From Halocatena marina (GTDB taxonomy: Archaea > Halobacteriota > Halobacteria > Halobacteriales > Haloarculaceae), in NCBI RefSeq assembly GCF_023276375.1, contig NZ_JALLPK010000003.1, positions 1 to 64,000 on the forward strand: a stretch of DNA of 64,000 nt, in the 5' to 3' direction. Below are positions 55,305-64,000 of this stretch, piece by piece; within the stretch, counting starts at the first letter, position 1; every line of letters begins with the position of its first letter. The notes under the pieces were generated by a model. The model made no database searches and was not told the origin of the DNA. It saw only the letters and a program-made list of their open reading frames with translations. The position numbers and the translations under genes are program-made.

Positions 55305-56279
55305 CTACAGTTTGAAAGCTCCAGCTACGAGTAATGGGAAGACCAGTGTCGCCTCTGCCTCGATCTGCGTGTAGTTCGCTCGCTCTTCCTTGATTTTGCC
55401 CCATGAGACTGCCTCGTTCGGCGCTGCACCCGACAGCGACCCATCTCCCTCCATCCCCGTCGAGATGTAGACGACGTAATCCGCCCCGCCGCGGAAGAGA
55501 TTCGTCATGATCGCATGGTGTTTTGGCACCCCACCACCGACCGCGATGAGTCCCGTCGTGTCCGCGAGCAACCCGTCCTCGATGAGTGAATCGTAGTCAT
55601 CCAGAATCTCGATTCCGACGTCTGAATCATAGCCCTGGCGATAATAGTAGAGGAAGTTCCCAACCTCGGCGTCCGTCAGTGCTGGACAGTACACCGGCAC
55701 GTTGTTGTCCGCTGCTTGCTTCAATACTGAGTCTTCGTCGTCAAGCGTCTCACCTAACTCACGTGCGAATGCCGTCGGTGTCCGAACTTTCTCCTCAGCG
55801 AAGAAGTCGTCAAAGAAGTCGTACAGATACTCCTCTAACCACACATACCGATCAGACGGGACGAAAAGATTGCCAAGCCGATTGATGCCCTGTTCTCGGA
55901 GTGCTGCCTCGTCTGCGTCCCAGTCTCCCATCTTAAACGGTTTTGCCGTTTTGATGACGTCCTCAGTTAGTGCTCCGGATGTCGTGATGAGAACGTCCAC
56001 GTACCCTTCTCGGACGAGGTAGGCAACGGCCTCGCGCAACCCCGACGAGATGATATTTGATGTGAATGTGAGATAGATTGTTGCATCCGCTTTTTGCATG
56101 CGATCAGCGATGTCGATGGCTTCCGCGAGCTGTGTCGCTTGGAATCCTGTCGTCGCGTAGGAGTCAAGCATCTCCTGGAAGTCGAACTTGCCGCGAAAAT
56201 CGTAGCCCCGAACGTCAGGTGTGTCAAGGTCTTCCTCACTCTCGGGTACGACGTAGTCGTGTGAATCGTCGTTGTCCAT
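55305..56279 (-). CDS. dys: Deoxyhypusine synthase
   Basis: A 324-residue deoxyhypusine synthase, which transfers an aminobutyl (in haloarchaea probably agmatine-derived) group to a lysine of aIF5A. Motifs include LTFTSNIISSGLREAVAYLV, TTSGALTEDVIKTAKPFKMG, the NAD/substrate loop GGGVPKHHAIMTNLFRGG, and YISTGMEGDGSLSGAAPNEA with SWGKI, the region of the catalytic Lys. ATG 56279 is chosen over the upstream ATG 56342, which precedes a non-family stretch. It is an essential modification enzyme; with pdaD close by this supports a functional link. It is divergent from hemD. Confidence 0.93.
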   Translation of the reverse strand: MDNDDSHDYVVPESEEDLDTPDVRGYDFRGKFDFQEMLDSYATTGFQATQLAEAIDIADRMQKADATIYLTFTSNIISSGLREAVAYLVREGYVDVLITTSGALTEDVIKTAKPFKMGDWDADEAALREQGINRLGNLFVPSDRYVWLEEYLYDFFDDFFAEEKVRTPTAFARELGETLDDEDSVLKQAADNNVPVYCPALTDAEVGNFLYYYRQGYDSDVGIEILDDYDSLIEDGLLADTTGLIAVGGGVPKHHAIMTNLFRGGADYVVYISTGMEGDGSLSGAAPNEAVSWGKIKEERANYTQIEAEATLVFPLLVAGAFKL

Positions 56280-56371
56280 ACAAGTAGGTTTTGGGCGGAG
56301 GATTTGAAGAATTCGGAATCTGTCGATCGGTTCTCGATACACCCAAGGCCATCAATACTGGATTATTCATT

Positions 56372-57103
56372 ATGCCTAAGCCGAAGGTGGCTGTCCTCCG
56401 CCCTAATGATACTCGTATTGACGAGGCTATCCGCTCTCTTCAATCGCTGGGAGTTTCGCCGATCGCTGATCCAATGCTGACTATCTGTCCGACCGGGCAA
56501 CAGCCTCGTGAGGCGGAGTATTGTATATTCACCAGTGCGACTGGAGTCGAACTCGCTGTGGAGCATGGATGGGTTCCGGATGGGGGGACAGTATGTGCTG
56601 TAGGTCGGCAGACTGCGACTGCGCTACGAAATTGGGGATACTCGGTCGATGTTATCCCTTCGACGTTCACTTCTGCGGGGCTCGTTGAGGAGTTAGCGGA
56701 CAAGGTCGAGGAGCGGACTGTCGAGATCGCCCGAAGCGCACATGGAAGTGATGTCTTGACGCAAGGCCTGGAGGAGGCTGGTGCAGTTGTCCATGAAACG
56801 CATCTATACCGCTTGGAGCGTCCGAGTACTGCAGGACGGTCGGTGTCACTTGCAGCAGAGGGTGAACTAGACGGAATACTCTTCACGTCACCGAAAATAG
56901 TAGAATACTTCTTCGAGATTGCAAAGGAACGAGACGATACTGCCGCACTACGACGTGGCCTAGCCGGGACGATCGTCGGGGCAATCGGGACACCGACGGA
57001 ACGTGCTGCACGACGAGAAGAAATCACGGTTGACGTCAAGCCAGATACAGTAGGGTTCAAACAGCTCGCAGAACGGACTATTAGGAAAATAAACAGTATT
57101 TGA
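56372..57103 (+). CDS. hemD: Uroporphyrinogen-III synthase
   Basis: A 243-residue HemD, which closes the tetrapyrrole ring in haem and cobamide synthesis. The two Rossmann-like lobes are visible: KVAVLRPNDTRIDEAIRSLQ and EYCIFTSATGVELAVEHGWV, then AVGRQTATALRNWGYSVDVI and LAGTIVGAIGTPTERAARRE (the conserved second-lobe I-G-x-x-T-A motif). ATG 56372 (MPKPKVAVLR) is the family start; the longer frame from 56291 is rejected. It is divergently arranged with dys, 92 nt apart. No other haem gene is here, so this may be an extra copy. Confidence 0.88.
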   Translation: MPKPKVAVLRPNDTRIDEAIRSLQSLGVSPIADPMLTICPTGQQPREAEYCIFTSATGVELAVEHGWVPDGGTVCAVGRQTATALRNWGYSVDVIPSTFTSAGLVEELADKVEERTVEIARSAHGSDVLTQGLEEAGAVVHETHLYRLERPSTAGRSVSLAAEGELDGILFTSPKIVEYFFEIAKERDDTAALRRGLAGTIVGAIGTPTERAARREEITVDVKPDTVGFKQLAERTIRKINSI

Positions 57104-57196
57104 GAGTAAGACGGGAGTCGCTCGCACCTGTCGTTTTCTGGATCTCCCGAATGAATTCGGGTATCTGTCTTAGAAATGATATTATTCACATAGGAT

Positions 57197-58203
57197 ATGA
57201 CAGAAATTAACATTGGCTGGTTCTCATCACGACGGTCAATAGTGTATACATCGATTGGCATCGTCGCCACGAGTCAGTCGAAAGAAGGCGTTCTCTCAAA
57301 ACAGAATTTACGCGATTTCGAACCAGAGTTCCTCGACTCGATCTCAACCACCTACAACGGAGCGACGATATACGAACGCTCCCCAAACAACCAGGATTCC
57401 ATCTTCCCCAAAGCGCTCAACGTAGCCGAAGAGATTAAGATTGGATCCTGTCCGTATGACTCGTCCGACCGGGGTCACTACTTCTTGGAAGCAATGAAGG
57501 TCGCATCCCTAATGGCCATCGCTACGTCACTGACCCGGAGCACGAGAACAGTCCACCGATTGGATCCCGAGCCTGGGCAACCGAGTGGGCTCAACTGGTC
57601 GATAAAGAAGTCAACCGTGACGTAACCTTCGGTATCCCGGACGCCAACGCAGAGGACGCCGCCACGGTACTGCTCTGCGTTGCAGATGATGAGAGTAACC
57701 TCGTCGCGGTACATAAATTCGTGGTTCGCGGGTTTCGGTAGCGGGCTCATCGCGGATAGGACCGGAATTGCATACCAGAATCGAGGAGGTTCGTTCCCAC
57801 TCGATTCCAATCATCCGAATCGTCTCGAACCGGGAGAACGGCCGTTTCGTACGTTATTCCGGCACTCGTCCAATTTGATACCGATGACTGGGCTGCCTTC
57901 GGGACGATGAGCGGCTATATGCGACCACAGGGGCAGGTGCAAATTCTCTCGAACCGTATCGATTACAATCTGCCACTTCAGGCAGCTCTCGATGCGACTC
58001 ACTGGCGCTACTGGGAGAACGGCCAACTGGCAGTCGAAGCACGGATGAGTGATTCCGTGTCCACGAAACTCGCCCGTCGAGAGTATCAAGTGACGATTCT
58101 ACGACCCGGAATGTTCGGCGGTGCACAGATAGACTGCAATGATGATGGAACCCTCTCCGGTGCGAGCGAATCTCGTAAGGACGGAATGACCGTTGGTTTC
58201 TAG
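57197..58203 (+). pseudogene. Gamma-glutamyltransferase, deleted and frameshifted
   Basis: A degenerate gene: the N-terminus (WFSSRRSIVYTSIGIVATSQ) and middle and C-terminal motifs (YFLEAMKVAS, DPEHENSP and EWAQLVDKEVNRDVTFG in other frames, then FGTMSGYMRPQGQVQILSNR, ENGQLAVEARMSD, and MFGGAQIDCNDDGTLSGASE to TAG 58201-58203) belong to gamma-glutamyltransferase. Family members are about 530-560 residues; this has about 335 codons, so a large internal segment, including the catalytic Thr region, is deleted. Several frameshifts and stops also interrupt it. It would hydrolyse or transfer glutamyl groups; here it is dead. Confidence 0.85.
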
Positions 58204-58374
58204 TATCTCGGTACCGCTCTTCCACACTTCGTCGACGTTGGGGCACGAGCGGTGAAGGAATTGGTGAAAAGTACATTGAAGACCCTCACAGCACTTATCG
58301 ACATCCGTTATCCCAATATCGTGGAATCAGGCCGAATGAGACGGTTATAACGCTCTTCGTGGCGGATTATCCGT

Positions 58375-59069
58375 ATGCGTGAAGTCACCTTGCGAATTCG
58401 CCACCATGGTGAACCTGAGAGTGAGGTGAGTGCTCAATTCCCAATGGTAACCATTCAGTCTGTCTCAGCACTCACAGGGAGTACAGCAGAACGCAAACGA
58501 ATCTATAAAATCATAGGTCCAGAGAAAGACATCAATGAATTCATTACAACATTACAACAGGAAGGAAAAGTGTGCGACGCGAAGCTTCTTTCTCTACCCA
58601 AAAACGGTCACGCATTTGTAACGATCTCTCTCTCGATGGCTATCAATGGGATAGCATCATCCAACGACTAACCGACCACGGTGTGTACTACCGTGTCGGT
58701 ACACGTATTACTGCAGGATGGGAACACTGGACGTTATTCCTTGAGGAAACAGATGAGTTGAGCGCTATCATTGCGGATATCGAGCAGGCTGGAAACGATG
58801 TCGAACTAGTAAGAGATATTTCTCTTTCAGAAGTCTCTGGTCGAACACAGCTCTCACTTTCACGGATCGCCGAGGATATCACTGAGCGACAGCGCGAAGT
58901 CCTCCTTGCTGCGGTTAATCTCGGTTACTATGGGCCGAACTCGTCGGCTTCGATAAAAGATATCGCACAGTCGATCGGCATTGCGCCGACGACCGCATGG
59001 GAACATCTCGCGAGAGCGGAACAAAAGGTGATGACGGGAGTCGCTACAAGCCTCAATACTCAGCAGTGA
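58375..59069 (+). pseudogene. Bat-type HTH regulator split at a TC repeat
   Basis: A protein of the bacterioopsin-activator-like (HTH-10) class of haloarchaea. Frame 1 (MREVTLRIRHHGEPESEVSA onward) runs to KNGHAFVTIS; the sequence then holds a (TC)5 tract at 58625-58634, after which frame 1 stops within 15 codons. Frame 2 continues as DGYQWDSIIQRLTDHGVYYR and ends in the HTH DITERQREVLLAAVNLGYYG then PNSSASIKDIAQSIGIAPTT, AWEHLARAEQKV. With one TC unit fewer the full 231-residue protein would be in one frame. It could be simply mutated, or switched on and off by repeat slippage. Next gene is an MFS carrier, 139 nt downstream. Confidence 0.75.
58625..58634 (+). repeat. (TC)5 dinucleotide repeat in the HTH regulator gene
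   Basis: Five TC units (TCTCTCTCTC) sit exactly where the reading frame breaks. Four units restore the frame (ACG ATC TCT CTC GAT). Confidence 0.85.
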
Positions 59070-59208
59070 TGTAAAGCAGAGTGGGTCGACCTCCGAAAAC
59101 TCAGTAGTTCCTCAGGTTGGTGCGAAACTATTCGGGGGGCAGTTCTTCTGCCACCGCAAACAACAGTTAACAAATGATGAAAACTGGAACAGGAGGGTTC
59201 GGAATTCA

Positions 59209-60453
59209 ATGAGCTCCTACTCTAAACAAGCATACACCATCCTCGGCAGATCTCGGTGGTGGCAGATCGCTGCTGCAGCCGTCATGATGGCTCTGGTCAG
59301 CCCGTATCAGTATGTCTGGTCATCGATCGAAGGTCCATTAGCCGCGGATCTGAGTATCCTACTCCCAGCGCTCGGACTTGTCTTCACATTGTTCGTGGCT
59401 TTTCAGTCACTCTCACAGTTTCCAGTCGGCTGGTGGCGAGACCATCACGGACCTCGCCTGATCAGCCTCATCGCCGGCGTCCTCGCGGGCGGCGGCTATC
59501 TCGGGCTTGCTTACGCGACAGAGGTCTGGCAGATATATATTCTGTACTCGCTCGGTGCTGTAGGCGTCGGAATCGTCTATACCGTCGCGATCAATACCGC
59601 CCTGAAGTGGTTCCCGGATTACCGAGGCCTCACGACCGGCATCGGTACGATGGCGTTTGCCGCTGGGAGCGCATTATTTATTCCATACGTCCGCACGAAC
59701 GCGACGGTCGCTGGCTATTCGGCTGTGCTCAGAAACATGGGTATTCTTATCGGCATCGGAGTCATCGTCGGTGCTGTCGTCCTCCGTGATCCACCTGCGG
59801 ACTGGTTCGCCGAATCGACGAACACGGCAGAGACGAGAGCGCACATGACAGCTCAAAATCAACGGGGATGTACATGGCGTGAGATGGTGCGGACCTGGCA
59901 GTTCTGGAATTTACTTGTGATGTTCGCGTTCGTAAACACGGCTGGGCTCATGCTGACAGCGAAGGTCGTTTCGTTCGCTCAGCAGTTCGGGCTTGCAGCA
60001 ATTGTAGGGACTGCCTCGGCCACAATACTCGCTCTTGTCGGCGGGATCAGTCGTATCGTGGTGGGCGGCGTTTCCGATTGGATCGACCGCAAGTGGGCGA
60101 TCGGCGTTTCATCTATCTTGACTGGAGTTGGCTTGTTCTTGCTCGTCTGGTTCGGACAGATTGGTTCGGGTCTGGGATTCATCTTCGCCGTCATCATTGC
60201 GACGTTCTTCTGGAGCCCGCAATTCGCTCTCTTTCCGAGCATTGTCGGTGATTACTACGGCCAGGCACACTCTTCGACCAACTATGCGTTGGTCTACCTC
60301 GGGAAAGTCGGCGGGGGAATCTCTGGCGGCGTACTTGCTGGCTCCCTCATCACGATGACCTCCTGGACGACGACCTTCATCGTTGGTGGGGCATTGGCGG
60401 TTGTCGCGGGAATCGGTGCATTCCTCCTTCGACCGCCACGAACCGTGAGATAA
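59209..60453 (+). CDS. MFS transporter, oxalate/formate-antiporter-like (OFA)
   Basis: A 414-residue permease with 12 helices, in the OFA group of MFS carriers. The start SSYSKQAYTILGRSRWWQIA has the cytosolic-to-helix-1 pattern, and QSLSQFPVGWWRDHHGPRLI corresponds to motif A. The segments KWFPDYRGLTTGIGTMAFAA and FVNTAGLMLTAKVVSFAQQF are characteristic of OFA members, which exchange carboxylates such as oxalate/formate or take up monocarboxylates. Membrane-located. The upstream HTH gene is in the same direction and may control it. Substrate not deducible. Confidence 0.88.
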   Translation: MSSYSKQAYTILGRSRWWQIAAAAVMMALVSPYQYVWSSIEGPLAADLSILLPALGLVFTLFVAFQSLSQFPVGWWRDHHGPRLISLIAGVLAGGGYLGLAYATEVWQIYILYSLGAVGVGIVYTVAINTALKWFPDYRGLTTGIGTMAFAAGSALFIPYVRTNATVAGYSAVLRNMGILIGIGVIVGAVVLRDPPADWFAESTNTAETRAHMTAQNQRGCTWREMVRTWQFWNLLVMFAFVNTAGLMLTAKVVSFAQQFGLAAIVGTASATILALVGGISRIVVGGVSDWIDRKWAIGVSSILTGVGLFLLVWFGQIGSGLGFIFAVIIATFFWSPQFALFPSIVGDYYGQAHSSTNYALVYLGKVGGGISGGVLAGSLITMTSWTTTFIVGGALAVVAGIGAFLLRPPRTVR

Positions 60454-60833
60454 TGCATGATCCAGTCGTACAGTGACCAGAGAGCAACAGAAGCAGTCTC
60501 CCGGAACCTCGTTTCAAAACGACCCATTTAACCGCTCATCCCGTATACGAACATGACCGTCGTGACTGTCAATGTCTACGATCACAACTCGTATATCCGA
60601 AAAACGTTGAGTTCGCTCGCTGGGCAGTCGACCACATCTTCGTGTTCGCTACCGAATGTGCGCTGTCCGCACTATTATGCGAACTAAAAGAGATAGTTAC
60701 TAGCGCAATTGAGGCATCGACAGAACGTGCTGTCATCAAAATAGGGCGCAGTCGACGTCATATCAGACAGAGTAGATTTTATACAGCTTGCTGACACAAC
60801 TGGTTGAAGATACTTGTACAAAGAGTGCCTCTT
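60454..60833. other. Intergenic, nothing certain
   Basis: A short plus-strand reading VTVNVYDHNSYIRKTLSSLA at about 60557-60620 looks coding-like but ends in 40 codons; no family assigned. Confidence 0.3.
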
Positions 60834-61284
60834 ACTACTCATGACCTACTTGGAGAACATCACAGCCGACATCTCCGTCAGATCTTGTCGGAGATCGAAG
60901 GAAAAACCGCAATACAACGGGTACTAGCTGATATCGCCTACAAAGACAGCGTTACTCAGCCAATGATTGCAGAGCGGTATGGCGTCACCGAAATACCGTC
61001 CGCAACTGGCTGGAACGACTCGAACGGCTCGAAGATGAGCCGGTTGAGGAAGTCGTCTACGATGTTCATCGCTCTGGATACGATGCAAAGCTCACTGATG
61101 ACCAACAGTTAGAAGAGACCCTTTTGCAGCCACCGACAGACGTTGGCATAAACGCGCCGGCGTGGACGCCGGTGCTCGTCCAGTAGTATATTGCGGAGAC
61201 GTTTATCGTTGAGTATCATATTCGTTATGTGCGGAAACTCATAAGTGAGGCTGAACTGTCGTATACTGAGGGAGAAAGCTTTTG
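60834..61284 (+). pseudogene. IS630-type transposase A, N-terminal half
   Basis: Reads, across frameshifts, TAIQRVLADIAYKDSVTQPM, then ERYGVTE and VRNWLERLERLEDEPVEEVV and YDVHRSGYDAKLTDDQQLEE, NAPAWTPVLVQ, YIAETFIVEYHIRYVRKLIS: the helix-turn-helix half of an IS630-family transposase. Frame is interrupted repeatedly. Its other half appears at 62395-62812. Confidence 0.7.
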
Positions 61285-61308
61285 AAAGAGACAGCTGATG
61301 TCGCAGTA

Positions 61309-62390
61309 ATGAGTCGCGGCCGGGAAAAAACGATCAAGTATCACCTTCCAGAAGAAACAATCGACAAGATGCTCCGTGAAGCCGAAGACGATGACCGTCT
61401 TCGGCGTATTGGCTTCGTCAAGAACCTCTATCAAGGAGATACAGTCTCGGAAGCTGCCGATCGTGAGGGGCGTTCTCCATCAACTGGAAACCGGTGGGTA
61501 GAAGCCTGGAATGAAGGTGGATTTGCCGAACTCATGCCGAGCTACGGGGATGCAAGTTCCCCGAAGCTCAACGAAGACGAACAAGACGAGTTGCTTGAAC
61601 TCCTCCGCGACGGCCAGCCGTGGAAATCACAGGAGATTCAGCACCTTCGTAATGAAGAATTCAATGTTGAATATCACTCAGATTATCTCGGCAAATTTCT
61701 CCGAGATCTTGGATTATCTTTCACAAAACCCAGTTCAAAGCGGCCGTACCGCCCAGATGACCCAGACGAGATTCACGAAGAGCCCATCGATGACGCGCTT
61801 GACGAGGACGGAGATGCTGGACCCTATAGCAAACGAGAGGGTGCCGACGAGGAGGGTTGGGTCGTCGACGAGGATGTCTGTACAGATGGAGGAACTGTTA
61901 TCGGCTTTCTCGATGCATTACACCCATAACTGTACGACAATTCGCGGCGCGTCTGGTACGTTGATGACCCACACATCGAACGACCATTGGTCAAAACCGA
62001 CAATTCAGCGGGTGGGGATCTACGCCCTCAATGGAGAAAGTTTGGTACGTTCACTGAAAACGAATGGATAGGTTTGTGAGGTGTTGGTGATGATTCACGA
62101 TCGGAATCCGCTGTCTCATGAGCTCGTCACAGATGTATTTGAACAGGTGACACAACAAGTTAGCTTCGCTAAGAAGTGGGGTAAGAAATTCTTTGACTTT
62201 CAAAATTATCTTGATCGTTACAAGACAGTCCGGCCGGAGTATCAGAACGCTAACCCACGTGCTCAAGAGACGTTCACAGACGGATTCGAAAAAAGCTGGG
62301 TACTCTGAAAGACGGCAAGTACGCGGTCATTACAATCGAGCAGACACGAAAAGTGATGCAAGCGTATCTCATCCACGAATGATTTCTAAA
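61309..62390 (+). pseudogene. IS630-type transposase B, internally deleted, inside copy A
   Basis: From ATG 61309 (MSRGREKTIKYHLPEETIDK) the frame encodes the HTH half: RIGFVKNLYQGDTVSEAADR, STGNRWVEAWNEGGFAELMP, and the start of the DDE half in DEDVCTDGGTVIGFLDA, to a stop at 61929. The continuation is in another frame (YDNSRRVWYVDDPHIERPLV), then a jump to the C-terminal tail LSHELVTDVFEQVTQQVSFA and KKWGKKFFDFQNYLDRYKTV. The central D/E region is largely deleted. It lies between the two halves of copy A, so it inserted into that element. Confidence 0.7.
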
Positions 62391-62394
62391 AGCT

Positions 62395-62812
62395 GAGCGC
62401 CCGACACCGGCAGCGTCGGGCGCATGGGATAGCGTCCAGTTGCTTAGAGGACTGACAGCAGCGGGTGAAACGGTGTTTTTTCGACTGTGGGAGCAATTTC
62501 ACGAGTAACGCTACAATCCATTTGCTACAGGCACTTCAGAAACTATTCGGTGAGAAGATTACCGTCGTACTGGATAATGCGCTGTACTTCACGGCGAACG
62601 TCATGAAAGACTTCGTTGAGGACCCCCGGTTACATTGATCTACCTTCCACGGGGTTCACCGGAGCTGAACTCCGTCTAAGAGTGCTGGCGCCAGTTCATA
62701 CAATTTCTTGGAAATCGCTCGTTTGCCTATATTTCTGATCTCAGAGGTACGATTTCAGTGGCGTTTGATGCTATCAATCCACCAGAACTGCACAGCTACT
62801 TATGCTTCTAAG
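62395..62812 (+). pseudogene. IS630-type transposase A, C-terminal half
   Basis: Reads WDSVQLLRGLTAAGETVFF, then TSNATIHLLQALQKLFGEKI, VVLDNALYFTANVMKDFVED (second catalytic Asp), LIYLPRGSPELN (the E-containing region, here broken after EL-N-S-V) and FLGNRSFAYISDLRGTISVA, AINPPELHSYL. This is the DDE half of the IS630 transposase whose N-half is at 60834-61284. Confidence 0.7.
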
Positions 62813-62893
62813 TATGAGACCACGGCGCACCGCACTCAGGAGACACAACAGAGCTCATTCCGTCAGCAAGTGAGCGAATAGGTACGAGAGATA

Positions 62894-63190
62894 TTACAGA
62901 CGTTTGACTGTGAGCCAGGTCAATCCAATAACGAAGGTACCGACGCCGGAAACCAACAGTGTTCGTTGGTATCCGAACACCGTTGCAGCCCCGACACTGA
63001 GCGGCGGGCCGATCGTCGTGCCGAGTCTGAGAACGCTCGTCCGGATGCTCATGATACTCCCGCGAAACTCGTCTGGTGCTCGTTCGTTGAGTGCAGTATC
63101 CGTAATCGGTTCTGCGAGGCCCTGACCAAGGTCGAATAGTAAGAGTGCGCCAGCGACAATATAGATAGAGTCCGCGATGGCGACGGCGGG
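62894..63190 (-). pseudogene. MFS permease C-terminal fragment
   Basis: The minus strand is open for about 98 codons: AIADSIYIVAGALLLFDLGQ, then LAEPITDTALNERAPDEFRG, SIMSIRTSVLRLGTTIGPPL, and the last helix GYQRTLLVSGVGTFVIGLTW, to TAA 62894-62896. This is the last two to three helices of an MFS transporter (N-E-R-x-P-x-x-x-R-G motif). No start; beyond about 63190 the sequence joins an unrelated decayed gene. Confidence 0.65.
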
Positions 63191-63199
63191 AGTCCCACG

Positions 63200-64000
63200 A
63201 ACCGGGGACAGGCGTCGAAGAAAGTGACATCCAGATGTGCATAAATCTCCTCCAGGCGGGCCTCGTCCTCGGCGGAAAGTCCCACCACCGGCCGCGGCCC
63301 GGACCGCCGTTGAGCCCTGCCAGTTTCAAGCCGCGCTTGATCACGGGAGCGTTGCTCCCCGCCGATAGGGTGCTCCCGGTGCCCGGCTCCTTGCGGAGGT
63401 CCTCCAACGACCGAAGGCGCGCTGGCATCCGCGGGCCTGGGCCCAGTCCCCGGCGTCGAGCGCGTCGAACAGGCCAGGGCCGCCTCCGGCAGGAAGTCTC
63501 CGATGCTGGTCGTGTAGCCGGTCGCCCCCTCGATGGGTAGGGAGAACTCGACAACGTTGTCGACAGTGAACTTCACAGAGACCTCCTCCTCGCGCTTGCT
63601 GAGGTGGACGAGTACGGAGCGGGGAACCGTCAGACCGCGCTTGTAGATGACGATCAGAAGGTCGATCTCGTCGCAGATCCGGTGTTAGTAGCCGGCCAGC
63701 CCCTGCTCGTGGTTGTAGGTGTGGTTTGGGTGCATGCTCTCAGTCTGTCCAAAACGACGACCTCGTAGGCCTCAGCCAGATCCTTGATCTCGGGGACGTT
63801 CCCGGCGGCGCCAGCGACGTCGGTAGCGTCGTCGGCCGTCGCCTCGACGTGAGTCTCAAAGATCGCTTTCCACTCGGCGTCGATCAGTGAGTAGTACTCG
63901 CCGGTGTACCGCAGGAGACGAGCAGATCCGTCCCCGCAGCCTCCAGCGCGGCGAGGTTCTCGTCCAGCGCGTCGTGATCGATCGCGTGTCGTCGGCGAAG
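63200..64000 (-). pseudogene. DapA-family (dihydrodipicolinate synthase-like) pseudogene
   Basis: Minus-strand reading from the window end gives DALDENLAALEAAGTDLLVS then TGEYYSLIDAEWKAIFETHV, AGAAGNVPEIKDLAEAYE, and in other frames the HPNHTYNHEQGLAGYY and IYKRGLTVPRSVLVHLSKRE motifs, GATGYTTSIGDFLPEAALA and later DEARLEEIYAHLD. This is a DHDPS/KDG-aldolase-type protein (normal length about 300 residues) with many frameshifts, including a deletion around 63560. It is GC-rich compared with the window, and runs off the end at 64000, so the start is not seen. Confidence 0.75.

Noticed and set aside
62808..63554. 248-codon minus-strand ORF
   Set aside because: Arg/Ser-rich shadow spanning two decayed genes (MFS tail and DapA-like) whose motifs are in other frames.

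Overview
The window looks like haloarchaeal DNA (class Halobacteria). The proteins are strongly acidic, promoters are TATA-like elements about 22-30 nt upstream of leaderless starts, and several families are typical of halophilic archaea: HTH-fused MNT/HEPN pair, Orc1/Cdc6 with its own origin repeats, IS1341-type TnpB, ISH-type IS5/IS6/IS630 transposases, a CGCGG RiPP, a Bat-type HTH regulator and a pyruvoyl arginine decarboxylase. Coding density is low, base composition is AT-richer than usual for the group, and about half of the recognisable genes are broken. I read it as a plasmid/megaplasmid or a decaying chromosomal island. All family names come from reading translations; no database search was possible.

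Layout. 0-8 kb: IS6 remnant, HEPN/MNT toxin-antitoxin pair with a palindromic operator, tnpB, orc1/cdc6 beside a repeat-rich origin (5.25-6.4 kb), a tyrosine recombinase and a small zinc-ribbon protein. 8-12 kb: a graveyard of fragments (coxC, sodium-symporter, IS5, DUF7853-like, trkA, coxA tails). 11.8-18.6 kb: formaldehyde-dehydrogenase-like ADH plus aquaporin, two IS5 elements (one inserted into the other), an HPP-like membrane protein, and a winged-helix/small membrane protein pair. 19-27.5 kb: cell-surface polysaccharide genes (Tat-exported beta-helix protein, GT-C-like membrane protein, polysaccharide-deacetylase lipoprotein). 30-36 kb: an intact coxA, a coxA tail fused to a beheaded CGCGG RiPP gene, cupin, MFS permease, UspA pseudogene. 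37-46 kb: SCP2-like/hydrolase operon, cyclodeaminase-like protein, DUF488, orphan SdhB, flavin reductase pseudogene, DUF2249, UspA, JAMM protease. 46.6-53.5 kb: two IclR paralogues in direct orientation bracketing a second coxA that runs into a headless copper ATPase, then arginine decarboxylase. 54-60.5 kb: trkA, deoxyhypusine synthase, hemD, a gamma-glutamyltransferase pseudogene, a Bat-type regulator split by a TC repeat, and an OFA-type MFS carrier. 60.8-64 kb: nested IS630 remnants and two decayed metabolic genes.

How genes may work together. Orc1/Cdc6 and the ORB-like repeats form a replication module. Arginine decarboxylase (agmatine) and deoxyhypusine synthase fit the haloarchaeal hypusine route. 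The 19-27 kb genes fit surface polysaccharide synthesis and modification. Pieces of terminal oxidase genes occur at six places, and two of them end at junctions with unrelated genes, which suggests that oxidase sequences have been repeated recombination sites.
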